A stretch of 64,000 bases of DNA, from assembly GCF_963678635.1 (NCBI RefSeq), contig NC_087071.1:9411842-9475841 (forward strand), read 5' to 3'. This document shows positions 30,229 through 43,058 of this stretch, piece by piece. The notes below the pieces were generated by a model. That model searched no databases and was not told the origin of the DNA. It saw nothing but the letters and a program-made list of their open reading frames with translations. The translations under genes and the position numbers were made by a program. The stretch's first letter is position 1. The number at the start of each line of letters is the position of its first letter. Source of the DNA: Symsagittifera roscoffensis. Lineage: Eukaryota > Xenacoelomorpha > Acoela > Convolutidae.

Positions 30229-32705
30229 AAAGTGCAACACAATAAGTGGAACCAAAAACAAAACATAAAGTGGAACACAAAGACGAAAATTAAAGTGGAA
30301 CAAAAATCAAAGCAAAAAATGTAGAACAAAGTCAACACAAAAAGTGGAACAAAAATTCAAAATAAAAAGTGGAACAAAAAGGCAAATAAAAAATGAAAGA
30401 CAATATCAAAACAAAAGCTAGAGACAGAATCAAAAAAAAGTGAAACACAAATCAAAACAACAAATCGAACACAAAATCAAAACAGAGAGTGGAACACAAA
30501 ATTAAAGCAAAAAGTGAAACTTAAAACCAAAACATAAAGTGGAACACAAAATTGAAGCAAAAAATGTAAAACAAAAGACAACACAAATATTGCAACACAA
30601 AATCAAAACAAAAAGGAACACAAAGTCAAAACATAAATTGGAAGACAAAGTCAAATAAAAAACGGAACGCAAATATTCAAAACAAAAGAGAAACACAAAG
30701 TCTAAACATAAAGTGGAACACAAAGTCAATGCAAAAAGTGTAAAACAAAATCAATACAAAAAGTTGAACACAAAACAAAACATAGAGTGGAGCAGAGTAA
30801 TAAAGGAAAATTTGAAACACAAAAAGTTGAATAAAACAGAAAACCGGAAACTCAAAACAAAAAGTTTAAAACAACTCAAAAATTGGAACACAAGTCAAAG
30901 CAAAAAGTGGAACACAAATCAAAGCAAAAAATGAAACACAAAGTCGAGTTTAAAAAATGAAGCACAATTTTGAATCAAAACAAAAGCGAAAGATGAAGTC
31001 AATTTGAAAAACGGAACACAGAGTCAAAATACATAGTGCAACACAAGAAGTGGAACAAAAAACAAAACATAAAGTGGAACACAAATTCAATAGAAAAAGT
31101 GGAACTCAAAGTCAAAAAATAAAGTGGAACAAAAATCACAGCCAAAAATGTAGAATAAAGTGAACACAAAAAGTGGAACAAAAATTCAAAAGATAAAGTG
31201 GAACACATAGGCAAATAAAAAAATGAAATACAAAATCAAAACAAAAGCTAGAGACAGAATAAAAAAAAAGTGAAACACAAAATCAATCAAAACAAAAAGT
31301 GGAACACAAAATTAAAGCAAAAAGTGAAACATAAAACCAAAACATAAAGTGGAACACAAAGTTGAAGCAAAAAATGTAAAACAAAGACAACACAAATAGT
31401 GCAACACAAAATCAAAACAAAAAAGGAACACAAAATCAAAACATAAAGTGGAATACAAAGTCAAAGCAGAACGTGTAAAACGAAGTCAACATTAAAAGTG
31501 GAATAGAAAATCAAAACATGAAGTGGAACACAAAATTGAAGCAAAAAAAGGAAAACAAAGACAACACAAATAGTGCAACACAAAATCAAAACAAAAAAAG
31601 GAACACAAAATCAAAACAAAAGTGGAATACAAAGTCAAAGCAGAACGTGTAAAACAAAGTCAACATTAAAAGTGGAATAGAAAATCAAAACATGAAGTGG
31701 AAAACAAAGTCAAGGCGAAACATGAAACACAAAGTCGAATAAAAAAAGTTAAACACAAGTTCAAAACAAAAAGAGGAACACAAAATCAAAACATAAAGAG
31801 GAACACAAAGTCAAAGCAAAAAATGTAAAACAAAACCAATACAAAAAATGGAACACAAAATCAGGACATAAATTGGAGCAGAAACTTAAGGAAAAACTGA
31901 AACACAAAACGTGAATAAAACAGAAAAACGCAAACTCAAATTAAAAGCGAAAGGCAAAGTCAAAACAAAAAGTTGATCACCAAGTCAAAACACAAAGAGG
32001 AACACAAAGTCAAAACAAAAATTGTGAAACAATTCAAAAATTGGAACACAAGTCAAAGTAAAAAGTACAAGTCAAAGCAAAAAATGAAACACAATGTCGA
32101 GTAAAAAATGAAACACAATTTTAAATCAAAACAAAAGCGAAAGATAAAGTCAATTTAAAAAATCAAACACAAAGTCAAAACACAAAGTGCAACACAAAAT
32201 CAAAAGAAAAAGTGAAATACAAACTGCAAGAAGAAGTTAAACGCAAAATCAAAACAAAAATTCAGCGCAAATTCAAAACAAAAAGGAAATCAAAGTAAAA
32301 AAGGAAACACAAGATCGAAATCAAAATTGCTGAACATAGTCAACACAAAAAGTGGAACACAAAATCAAAAAAAGAGGAACATAAAATCAAAGCAAAAAGT
32401 GAAAAAAACTCAAATAAAAAACGGAACACAAATATTCAAAACAGAAGAGAAACACAAAGCCAAAACGGAACGTGGAACACAAAATTAAAACAAAGTGGAA
32501 CACTTAGTCAAACGCAAAGTCAACAATAAAATTGAGAAGAAAGTCAAAACATAGAATGAAACAAAAAGACAAAACAAAAAGTGGAACACAAAATCAAAAC
32601 GAAAAGTGGAAATTAAAGTAGAAAAAGAGGAACATGAAATCACAGCCAAAATGGTAGAGCAACGTCAACACGAAAAATGGAACAAAAAATCAAAACCAAA
32701 ATGAA
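30229..32705. repeat. AC-rich satellite, ~2.5 kb, with higher-order repeats
   Basis: Units of about 25-30 bp, of type AAAGTGGAACACAAAATCAA followed by AACAAA, repeat roughly 90 times with many variants. The plus strand is almost free of T runs, a strong strand asymmetry. Larger blocks are duplicated: about 30245-30450 resembles 31050-31280 (shared rare word AAAAGCTAGAGACAGAAT), and about 31380-31530 resembles 31555-31700 (shared GCAGAACGTGTAAAAC). So the array grew both by unit and by segment duplication. Open frames here are by-products of the biased composition. Confidence 0.9.
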
Positions 32706-33417
32706 TGAACGAGTCCAAGGTTTTCAGCGTCCTAAATGAAATTGTTCCGGATTGCTGCCAGCCTTTCTCCTTCTTTTTCGCCCAAATAGACTTGCTGTTG
32801 CTTCTCAATATGTTCCAATCCATTCAATTTGATTAGCTAGAAGCACAGGTCAAAAATTATTTCATTTTGCAGGATTTTTAAGAAATAGCAAATATCCCAA
32901 TTTAATTTCGTTTTTTTTTTAAAAGTTCAAGGTAGTTGGGGCTAGCTTCTTTTTAGAGTTTCTGATTAGAAGAATAAAATCATGTTGTTTTCCATATATG
33001 GAGGTAGTACCAAATATATTAACCTATGTAGGAAACTTTCAAACATGGAAAATGTATAGTCGTTACTTTTCCTTTAGAAAACAACAATTCCGGCCAAAAC
33101 TTATTGTTTTAAATGGCTGCTGCTTTGCGTCAATTTTTTCCCAGCTTTTATTCAGTTTATAAAAAAAATCGCTCTTTTTTTCTGTTTCCAGTGAGTTTTT
33201 CGAAAAAATACATAGTTACTCAAGATTTTTGTGTTTGTAGCCACAAATTTTTCAGGTCTTGGAGAGTTGCAAGTGCCATATAATTTTAGTAGCTCAAAAT
33301 TATGGTCCCAATTTTGCCCAAACTTTGCTCGAAGGGAACACATGGTTCGACCACATTGACATGGAATGCAGTAATAATTTGTCAGTTATTACCCGAGTCG
33401 AGATTTTTCACCTTCTT

Positions 33418-33480
33418 TGAAGCAATATTTGAGCGGTTTGAGCGGTTTTTTTAGACAATTACGCTCAAAATATTGCTTCA
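33418..33480. repeat. Small inverted repeat (hairpin)
   Basis: TGAAGCAATATTTGAGCG (33418-33435) is followed by its reverse complement with one inserted base (33462-33480), leaving a loop of about 26 nt that itself repeats GAGCGGTTT. It is too far from gene B's stop codon (430 nt) to assign a function; a tiny MITE remnant is possible. Confidence 0.55.
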
Positions 33481-33907
33481 AGTTAAAGTAAGTTAACAGT
33501 TATTAATAAGTATGGTTATGGATATAGTATTGGTTACAGATATACTTCTTATTTTCAGCTTCGATAATATATACAAAGTTTCTGCTTATTTACACAAATT
33601 CGATACAAAAATTTACAAAATTTTATATCACAAAGTATAATTTTTTCGCACCTAGTTTTGTACATATCATTTAAATTTTCGTCCAAGTTTCAGTACTTTT
33701 GCAAATTTGAACGGTCTAAACTTGCAAACTTAGATAAAATGAAAAAATGATTAAAGCAGTAAGAATGCTCGCACCTTATTGGTTGAAATCAAATATCTAA
33801 CCAATATATTTAGAGTCTTGCGTGAAACTGTTCATGTCACGCAGTTACGTAATGTTAAAACTTTTTAGGCCGTTAAAATAGACAAGCTCCCCACTTTTGC
33901 CGGTTGC

Positions 33908-36900
33908 TCAAAAAAGCATGGCAAAAACTACCACAGCAATCGCTGAGATCGACAATCGGCCAATTGGAACTCCGCCTGTCATATCTGTTTTGTACACTGT
34001 TCGACCGTTGAGTGGCTGGATGTCCCTGTAAGTGTTCACAGCTTGTTGGTTGGCCGCATTCGTAGTTAGCAGAAACTGATCATACTGAAAAAAGAGCTCA
34101 GTCAATAAAAAATTTCATTACGCTTGATAAAACATTCAATAGAAAAGTTTAACATTTATTCAGTAGCTCACAAAAGGCTTAGAACTTCAGTCATTTCTGC
34201 TACGTAGGAAACCTGTGTAACTTTTTCACCATAAATATTAGATAGAACACAATTTATTAGCAATATATGCTGCAATTGTTAGACAGGTGCGCGAATTTTC
34301 CAAAAGTTGTTTTCAAGTTGAGCCAGAGTTTTCTAAATTGACCAAAATTGATATTCAAACCTCTCAAAAGCACTAAAAAATCGTATTAAAAAAATTTTGA
34401 ATTTTTTCCAACGAAATTCTGAACAAAGAAATTTTTTAGGCGAAATTTTGAAGAAAAAAAAACAGCCCGAAAACGACATTTTTAAGCATTTGTGGAAAGT
34501 TTTGACGAAAAAAAACTGCGTTTTTGGCACGACGCCACTCTGAAATTCAGTCTATTTTGTGGCCAAAGGCGCTTTTTGATTTTTTAGTGTTGTTTGGCCG
34601 TGAGAAATACCAAAGGGAAACCTAGAAATGGTGGAAGGAAGGGAAATCATCCGTTTTTTGTATTTATAAATGATTCATCCTAGGTTCAGTCTGTTTTAGG
34701 GGATCGATTATCTTCACTATGTACAAAAGGGGGATTGTTTAATGATCTCTTATTGTCTTTTGTAAATTATCTTTTTATCATCTATTATTCCTCTACAACT
34801 AAGTTGAGTTTTTCGTACCTGGTCGGTGCTGAGATAGATGGGTTGTTCGAAGACATACCAGTTGACCACTTCCAGACAGGGGGGAGTGGTGAGTGATCCA
34901 TCATAGTGGAACACTCTCTGGATCACATCTGGCTGGTACATCGGAATCAGGTCCGAAATGGACAGAGTATTAGCGAAAGCCTGGGTTGTACCCTCTATAA
35001 ACAAAAGCGAATCAGCTTAAAACTGAGAACGGATTTGAGAAAAACAGGCAAACTTTTTGCCGAACTTATAAAAAAAAGTATAGAAATCACTGCGCATTAC
35101 GAGGGCAAGCTGCTCTCTGGATACGCACAGTGTTTTTTGCGACCAGTCTCTTTGTTAAAACTTTGTTAAAACTTTGTTGCGTCAAAAGAAAACTTAAAAT
35201 CCAAGAAAAATTAAAAAGAATGATTTTATGCTAGATCCACGCACAATTCACACAATCTATTTATTTTAAAATTCTATTCAGCTTTCACGATAAGTCATAT
35301 TTATATTCAACCCATCTCAGTGTATGTTTTTCCCCTTAGTGAGATGGTTTTACGTCTACGTTTTTTCGGTTTGTCTATCTAAAATCTATAATAGAAATAT
35401 AGTAGACTCCTCTNNNNNNNNNNNNNNNNNNNNNNNNNNNNNNNNNNNNNNNNNNNNNNNNNNNNNNNNNNNNNNNNNNNNNNNNNNNNNNNNNNNNNNN
35501 NNNNNNNNNNNNNNNNNNNNNNNNNNNNNNNNNNNNNNNNNNNNNNNNNNNNNNNNNNNNNNNNNNNNNNNNNNNNNNNNNNNNNNNNNNNNNNNNNNNN
35601 NNNNNNNNNNNNNTTTTGTAAATTTAACTTGCGGTTATTTCCGAATGATTTTTTTTGAGTTTTTATTTTCTTCCTATATGAGAACTTATGTAAACTCACG
35701 GTGCTTGCAGCAGCTGTAATAGCGTCGATTACATTTTTCCATTGACCTCCATGCTCGAAACTGTTGTCGTCATACTTCTGCAAAATAAAACTGATGTTTG
35801 CTAAACGAATGAAAACTTGACTGATTTTCATCAAGCTTTAGTAATTTGTGTTTGTCATTTTGAAACTTAGTTTATGGATTTGATTTTTTCCATATCTCTC
35901 AAAATTTATTAATCCTGCTGTGAAAAAAATCAGAAAACCCAACAACTGAACAGATTAGTAAAGGTAACTACTCAAAATGAATGATTTAATATGCTTTTTT
36001 TATGTGTTTCTATTTGATCTTGTAACCTCGAGAAAACCAAACTAATCTGAGACATTTAAAATAATTTCAAAAAACAAATGTTAATGTAGCCCGATACAAA
36101 ATCATCTTTTTCTTCGAAATCTCCGAAATTATAAACAAACACTCGTCCAGAACTTTTTTGAAAATATTCGCAGGTTCTTTTGGGCTAGGGAATTTTCTTT
36201 TAAAAAAAATAAACTTCTGATTTACCATCTGAATAGCAAAAACTTATCAATTGGTGCTTTCATCAGCTTCCCAGTTTTTGCATTTTATACCAAGACTTTA
36301 GAGATTGGATGGGTGTTTTTTTTTAAATGCACCCATTTTAGTTCTGTAATTTTCTTTTGTTTTCTTAAATAGTTTTTAGGATAAATTCCAAACGCAACTT
36401 ACGCATCCTAAGCGTCTATCCATAGAAACTGATTATTTTTAGCAGGGTTTTTGTGTTTTGCAGAAGATATAAAACCAGGAGTGCAAAAATTTGTACTTGA
36501 AAGTATTGTCACTGATTATACTTCAATTACTCATTCCTGTCAAAATGATAGCCATTTTTAAAAACTCTTTTGGCTAATTGCTTGTCAGCTATTTTGGGCA
36601 GCAACTTTTTTCGCATGTAAAAAACTACAATTCCCGGCTGCAAGCAATTTTTTAAAACTTTTGGCCAATCTTCTGAGCTATTTTAGCCAGCTACAATTCC
36701 CAGATGTAAAAACTGGGAAAAACAAATAGACTTCGTTTAAACTAAAAATAAACTGTTTTGCTAACGTCGATGAAGAATCCCAGAACAGCCAAGGAGTTTG
36801 GATCGGTAAGACCCGTAGATTTACTTTTGAATACGAAGTGAACCTAAAACACACGCGAAACTTTGTATTCAATGGTTAGAAGCAACAAAACTAAAGAAAT

Positions 36901-39900
36901 GCAACAATGCACGTCTCATTAGGGCAAAGACATTATTGTTCGGTGAATGCGTTTTGAGGTCTACAGAACACTTTTTATTTAACAAAAGTAGAAAATTATC
37001 AAGGTGAATGTAAAGAATTATGGATTTGTTGTCAGAGTTTTTCATTGAAAGTCTTTCACCCCAATATGAAGTTCAATGAAAACTTTTTTGCACTCTTTTA
37101 ACATATCAACAAAATATGCCTGAAATCAAATTGGAAAACTACCTTTTAAGCTTTAATAGAACTAAACATATTGCGCGTTAATTATCCAAGAGCGGTCGTT
37201 TTCAATATTTGTAATTGATGTACACAAAAACTCCGGACAAAAAGATAGTTTAAAATTTCAAGTTGTCTGAAGGAAAAACCTCATAAAACTTTCGTCACAA
37301 AGTTTGAAATAAAAATATTCATTGAAAAAAAAGTATTGAGATGCTTAACAAGAAACATAATGTCTGGTAATAAAAAGATTTACTAAGAGATGACAAAACG
37401 AGGAACAATTATTAAGCTGGCATCCTATAATATGAGTATACCTACGCGGGTTGCTCACCATAGAAGATAATGCCCAACCAAACACATCCGTGCAAGATTT
37501 GTATGGCAAATGGCTAATCATCAGTTGCACAAATAATTTTTTCACACTTGTCATCAGATAATTTTTTTTCGAACAAACAACTCATTTGTACGTGTTTTCT
37601 TTTGTTCCAATTTTCAACATATTATTATATGTGCTTGGGATGTTGTTTTCTAATTCAGACTAACTTAGATTTTTTCATTCTCCGACCCTTTTTTGAAACG
37701 TAAGTTTTCATTGAAAAAGGTCTATACTCCAATAAAGGTTTCTATTCGAGGATTTCAAATTTGAGGAGGTATCGCAGCTGCAATCGTTTTTGTTCAAGTT
37801 CTGGTGGTTTAAAATTGGAAACTTGCAACAAATTTGATGGAGCTTACTACCAATTTGAAGTTTTTATTATGAAGGAGAAAATTTAAGGCGAACTATGTAT
37901 TCGTGTCAAAGTATCGCGCACTCAACGATTGTTTAAATGGAAATTGAGGAAAGCAGCAAATTTAGATGGGGGGCACCCTCCCCCCCCCCCCTCAGGGATT
38001 CAACCCCCTGCCGAACCAAAGTTCTCCCTCCCCTTTGTACTGTTTTGAGGTATGAGGTACCCATTTTTTCATTTTTGACTGACTGACCCTAAAATTTTTC
38101 GAAAGGCGACTTTGGCGCCAAATCAAACTAATTTTGAGGGTGAAGCGCGCGCCGAAAAAATGCGAATTTCTGGTCAACATTTTTCAAAAAAATCCTAAAA
38201 ATGCCCCTTTTTTGCCTGTTTTTTATAAACTTGCCTGTGGCGCAGAAAATGTGATCAAAATGGGGTCTTTATATTGATTTAGAAAAGCTCAGAAAAAAAA
38301 TCATTTTGGTCGACATAAAAAAAAGGTCGACAAAAAATTTGAAAACTTTTTGAAAATCCGCACCATCCCCCCTCGAGAAAATTCTAGATCCACCCATGGT
38401 GAAATACCCAATTTTTTGTCAAAATAACGGTCAGATTAAACGAATATCATATCAACCACTGCGACCCGAATGTGGCAGTTTTCAATTTTATAGATTCATT
38501 ACTACGTAATACGTTTATTATATCCATTTAATATCACAATTATTTACATATTTGTATACCAAGTATATAGCTTTTTGCTAACAGTCTTGCTTTTGCCTCA
38601 ATTTTTCATAACAGTTCAAGTCATAGATAATTACTTCAGACAAATCAGCAAATTTTCTTGGACTGGCTGATCACATTTGATACATTCCTTTTCGAAACCT
38701 GGGAGAAGGGTCGTATAATTCGAGTTATTTAGACAAATAATAAAACCACTCGATCGTGTTAATTGGTCGTTTAATTTTTATACCACCGGCCCAAAAAACG
38801 GTGATTTAAATTTTTTCTCTTTCTTACCTCGGCGGGGTACCTCTTTCCATTGACGGTGTGTTCCGACCCGGGGTCGTCAGTTGTGCCCCAGTGGAAGTGG
38901 AATTGCCAGAAGGCATAGTCACTCATAGGAAGATCTGCCCCGGATATGGTCATGGAAGAGGTCGTGTAGGCTGCATCCGTCATTTGCACTGAGAATCAAA
39001 GTATGAACATTATTAAAAGGAGCCTTTATACTCATTTAGAGTTAAGAGGGGAGGGAAATAGAGTTTTTTTAAAACCCAAAATTTCAAGATTTCAGACCTT
39101 TGATTTAGGTCAGCTTTTAAAGCTTAAAAAAGTTTAAACTTTAAACACTTAAAAATTTAACAATTAGAATTTTAGAAATTCCCTCTACAGAATTTCTGTA
39201 TGTGCTGACATCGTGACAATTGATTTCATGATTATTGAGTCAAATCATGTTGAAGATACGCGCATATAAGGTAGGTTAAAGTTTTTCCAGATGCGAGAAA
39301 TTTATAAGGGCATAATACTCAGTTTTTAACATCCAGTTGAACGTCATCCTCGCTAAAACGTCTTTGGGGGTAAGTGTTAAATTGGTTACTTTTTTTTGAT
39401 TGTGACTAACTTGTGTATCCTTTGTTCTCGAGCTCTGCAGATGCGATGTTGGCCCCCAGGTCACTAGCAAACACGAATCCTCCATTTAGATTAGTGTCAT
39501 GCACCTGAAGTAAGTTTTATTTTTAAAAAGTAAACTTAAATAAATAATAAGTTGTTTCTACAGGTGTGTTGAGAGATGTTGCTAATACTTGTTTTTGCAA
39601 AGAGCTCTGTGAAAAATTTATTATAGGTTCAGATTCCGAGAACGTTCCCTATGCCAAAACCCGGTAAATTTTGATCTGGCCCTACTCCGTTTTGTAGCAT
39701 TAACATTTGAACGTCTAGACAAAAAATCAAAACAAGTTATTGCACTTTTCCACATAAACACACATCAAGTTTTCTGTTTCCACAGTTGTTTAACGAGTTA
39801 TGATGGCTAAATACGTGATGCTAAACTGTAACGTATGAAAAATAAATTTGGTTAGAAATAGTTAATTTGTTCAATCACGCAATATTCCTAAGCAGTTTGA

Positions 39901-42900
39901 CAATTTCGAAACCGTTTTTTAAACTTTAATTTCAAAGATAGGGAGAAGAGATCAAAACGAGCTGAATATATTGCATCCGAAACATAAGTACAACAATTAT
40001 CAAAATCGCGCGCGTCGAACACCCAGCCACAATAATTTTCACAACAGTTAATACTGAAAAATTTTTATTGAAAATCAATTTAAGTCACTTTAGGAGGTTC
40101 GTAATGAAGAAATAGGGATTGCCCATTTTTTTGTTAAAACCACTACGCCAGAGCTTGATAGGATTTTATCTGGAACGGCAGATGAAAATTTAAACGAAGA
40201 AACGAGAAAAGGTACGGCATTTGAAGTGACGATGTCAATAGGTGATTGACGCATCCCATCACACACCCAGCCGCCCGTAGTGGCCGCTGGAGTACCCACC
40301 CAGGCTGCTTGGTCTGAAACATAACGTCTATATTAGATCAGAATAATCTAGACTAAAATTTGGATCAAAATGTTCTGCTTCTGAATATTCTACTTCATGA
40401 TGTTCTAGATCAGAATTTCTTATCTGTTTTTTCGAGATCAGATTGGTCTAGATTGGAATTTTACATCAGAATAGTATAGACCAGAATGTTTTTCATTAGA
40501 ATATCTTAGATAAAAATGTTCTAGATCAAAATATTCCAGATCAGATTTTTTTGATCAGAACAAAAGAGATCAAATGTTTTAAATAATGATTTTCTAGATC
40601 GGAATAACTTTCATTAGAAGATTCTAGGTAAGAGTGTTCTAGATCCGAATAATTTATATACGCTAGATAATCTTTATACGCTAGATAAGAAAAGGCTAGA
40701 CCAGAAAAACGTAGATCAGAATATTAGAAATCAGAAAAATTCTAGATCAGTGTTCTAGATCAGAACATTCTAGATCAAAGTAATCTAGAGCCAAAAATTC
40801 TGCATTAGAATATTAGAATATTCTAGATAAAAGTGTTCTTTCAGAATATTCTAGAATATTCAAGATAAAAGCAGAATTTTTTCAATCAGAATATTCTAGA
40901 TCAGAATTTTCTACATCAGAACTTTTTTTGTTCAGAATGTTCTAACACAGAAATTGTCAGATCAGAATATTCTAGATCCGATTATTCTAGAATAGAACAT
41001 TCTAAACCAGAATATTCTTTTGCACTATATTTTAAATCAGAGTTTTCTAGATCAGAAAACTCTAGATCAAAATAGTCTTCACAAGAATATTCTAAATTAA
41101 ATTAACCTAGATTAGTAACAGTTTTAGCCCTAGTCAGGGACTCTCAGGGTTGTTAGTGATAATTCCTTGCTTGAATTACAGTTTTTAAAAGTTATTTTGT
41201 TTTTGTTGTTCGATTTTTACAGGCATGTGACAATCATGTTTGTTCTTCCTACTCAGCGTTGAAAATAGCCTCTTCAAACACCATACTTGACGCTTATGTC
41301 AAATGAGGGAAAAGGAAAAGAAGAACCAAAAATTCTTGCACCTTTTGCCGGTTCAACCCCTAGACGATACACACAGAGTATTGGAAAGTTAAAAAAACCT
41401 TTTCCAGATTTTAAATTTATTTGAAAAATGATTCGCAAATTAAACATAATTGTCATACAGGCCTGACTTTTTTTGGCACAGAAAATTTTGTCAAAACATA
41501 GGGTCTTTAAGGTGTTTCGGGAGACATCGGTAAATTACTTTTGTCGGCCTGGTAAAGAGGCCAACAAATATTTTGAAACGCCCCCCCTCCCCCCTCCCCC
41601 ACACTCGAGAACACCTTAGATCTGACCCAGATACAACAGCTGAAGAGATTTCAACCTAGTAATTTCCCCTGAAATGAAGAAAGGAAGAAATAGGACATTT
41701 TCATCTTCCAGTGAAATTACAAAAAATTACAGCAAAATTGTTCATTCATCTACAAACACAGTTAGTCCTTTTCTGTTAGTTCATTGATTGTTTTCATGCG
41801 CGTCAAAAACTTTTTTGGAGATTTAGAGATAACTTCTGGGACACCCACGATGTGATAACGAAGCGTGATATCATAACTTGCTGCACAACGTTTGGAGGGG
41901 GTGATTTTATTGACAAACAATTTTTAAGGGATTGATCAGAGTTTCGGAAATCGGAATTTAACACAGGAGAACAGTGTTATGCATTTAGGTCATGAAACCC
42001 TTAATTGGGGTCAATTTAGGTTTTAAAAAGGGTTCCCTTGCAATATGTCCCTTCCATGGGGTGGATCCAGGATTTTCTCGAGGGGGGAGGTTTTTCAAAA
42101 AAGAAATTGGAAATTTGTCAAACTCTTTTTCTAAGACGACAAAATTGATTTCCATAGCACTCCAAAAACAACATAACGAACGACCTTTTTTAAAAGACTT
42201 CCGCGGAGCAAGCAAATTTTTGGAAAAAAGGTTAAAATGCCAATTTTGGAATATTTTGGAAAATTTGTCCAAAAATTGTAATTTCTTATTGTTGAAGAGG
42301 CGCCTCTAGAAAATTTTTACGGCTCAGTCGACCAAAAGTTGATCAAATGGTTGTCAAAAGTTAGTACCACACAAAAAAAACCCTCGACTTATAGCTTTAG
42401 CTTTTGTTTTTATAACTGCATCAAGTTAACGTCCTCCCACCTCCTCTCGGTCTCCCTTTGGTATAAATTTATGACATCCATTTTTCGCTGAACAATCTCA
42501 AAATTTTTCTAAAGGGGCTTGGGCAAAAAAGCGCAATTTTTAGCTCAAAATTTTCGAAAAAGTGCCTGAAAACGCCTTCTTTGGCCTGTTTTTTGACAAA
42601 TTTGCCTGCGGCGCAGAAGGTTTTTCACAAAATAGGGTCCTTATACTAGTTTGGGAAAGCTCGGTAAATCAAATTGGTCAACCTAAAAAAAAGGTCGGAA
42701 AAATTTTCAAACATTTTGGAAACCCGCCCCACCCAAAGAAAAATTTTTGCGCACGTCACTGCTCCCCCAAATGGTTTTTTGTTCAACTGATGTTTTCCTT
42801 CAAATCTTTATAAAATAATAAGTGTTGTAATGTGCTCCTTTCATTTACGAAAAACTCTTTGCCTAAACTTTTTGGTTAATTGAACGTATTTGATATCTGG

Positions 42901-43058
42901 TTAATGAATAAACCAGATTATGAGATCTTCGAAATGTCCGAAATTATACTGACGAAAGAAGGCGAAAGTTTTGATGGCTTACCTGCATAAGTCCAATCGG
43001 CTGAGAAACCTCCTCTGACGAAAGACAAAACAGCAAAAATTACCTCAAGGGATCTCAT
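33908..43058 (-). CDS. Alpha-carbonic anhydrase B, secreted/GPI-anchored type (complete, 8 exons)
   Basis: Exons in coding order: 43058-42983, 40313-40216, 39504-39411, 38988-38828, 36843-36766, 35777-35700, 34992-34819 and 34084-33908, 311 aa. Signal peptide [20 protein letters not shown], then DWTYAG. Seen in order: VCDGMRQSP with the first disulfide Cys; NKGYTMQ with Tyr at the proton-shuttle position His64; QFHFHWG and VHFVF zinc histidines; GSEHT with the Glu106 equivalent; and GSLTTPPC with Thr199, Thr200 and the second Cys. The tail [13 protein letters not shown] is a plausible GPI signal. It is the closest paralogue of A. Intron 6 differs from the other copies: the donor leaves phase 0 and only the second AG of TATAGAG keeps the frame. 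That intron also holds a 200-N assembly gap. Intron 1 has a microsatellite and three MITE fragments. Confidence 0.92.
34320..34620. mobile_element. Degraded hAT-like MITE in intron 7 of gene B
   Basis: It keeps only blurred landmarks in family order: AATTGACCAAAATTGAT, CCTCTCAAAAGCACT, TTTTTGGCACGACGCCACTC and GTGGCCAAAGGCGCTTTTTG. No terminal repeats remain. Confidence 0.5.
35414..35613. other. Assembly gap (200 Ns)
   Basis: Exactly 200 unknown bases, a round number that suggests a placeholder length rather than a measured gap. It lies inside intron 6 of gene B, 86 bp from the exon 6 donor, so no coding base appears lost. Confidence 0.95.
37960..38398. mobile_element. hAT-like MITE, reverse orientation, in intron 4 of gene B
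   Basis: Landmarks in reversed order: CTCAGGGATTCAACCCCCTG, AAAGGCGACTTTGGCGCC, GAAGCGCGCGCCGAAAA, TGTGGCGCAGAAAATG, TTTTGGTCGACATAAAAAAA and CTCGAGAAAATTCTAGATCC. The right end is at CACCCATG (about 38398), a mutated TIR. The left TIR is not clear. Confidence 0.7.
38445..38582. repeat. Dispersed repeat shared with 16838-16966
   Basis: Second copy of the ~120-bp repeat, in intron 4 of gene B directly after the MITE. See the entry at 16838 for shared words. Confidence 0.6.
40322..41115. repeat. TCTAGATCAGAAT microsatellite-like array, ~0.8 kb, intron 1 of gene B
   Basis: About 50 imperfect units of 10-17 bp built on TCTAGATCAGAATATT fill the intron from a few bases beyond the exon 2 acceptor. 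Units vary in spacing and many carry point changes, so this is an old, degenerating array. A short version sits at the same place in gene A and a single unit in gene C. Confidence 0.85.
41455..41632. mobile_element. Fragment of the hAT-like MITE in intron 1 of gene B
   Basis: Reverse orientation: GGCACAGAAAATTTTGTC, AAAACATAGGGTCTTTAAG, then a C-rich block, CTCGAGAACACCTTAGATC and the mutated end TGACCCAG at about 41632. Confidence 0.55.
42050..42372. mobile_element. hAT-like MITE, forward copy in intron 1 of gene B
   Basis: It starts near ATGGGGTGGATCCAGGATTT, followed by TCTCGAGGGGGGAGG, AAGACGACAAAATTGATTTC and GAGGCGCCTCTAGAAAATTT. The 3' half is eroded. It lies head to head with the next copy. 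Confidence 0.6.
42425..42761. mobile_element. hAT-like MITE, reverse copy in intron 1 of gene B
   Basis: Reversed order: CTCCCTTTGGTATAAATTT, AAGGGGCTTGGGCAAAAAAG, TGCCTGCGGCGCAGAAGG, AAATTGGTCAACCTAAAAAA, and the end CGCACGTCACTG at 42761 (minus-strand start CAGTGACGTGCG). Together with 42050-42372 it forms an opposed pair about 220 bp from exon 1. Confidence 0.65.

Larger units (their letters stand above)
26216..33907. other. Intergenic region between carbonic anhydrases A and B
   Basis: No gene is seen. In order it contains a MITE fragment, the second 'GCTAGTCATACA' TIR element, two MITE copies in opposite orientation, the AC-rich satellite and a small hairpin. The remainder is AT-rich sequence without recognisable content. 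Confidence 0.65.

Noticed and set aside
30114-31214. Several Cys/Phe-rich hydrophobic minus-strand ORFs
   Set aside because: They lie in the AC-rich satellite; the reading is just the repeated complement TTTGTGTTCCACTTT and has no other protein signature.
40322-41115. Possible CRISPR-like or regulatory array
   Set aside because: The units are contiguous, irregular and without distinct spacers, in an animal intron; it is a degenerate microsatellite.
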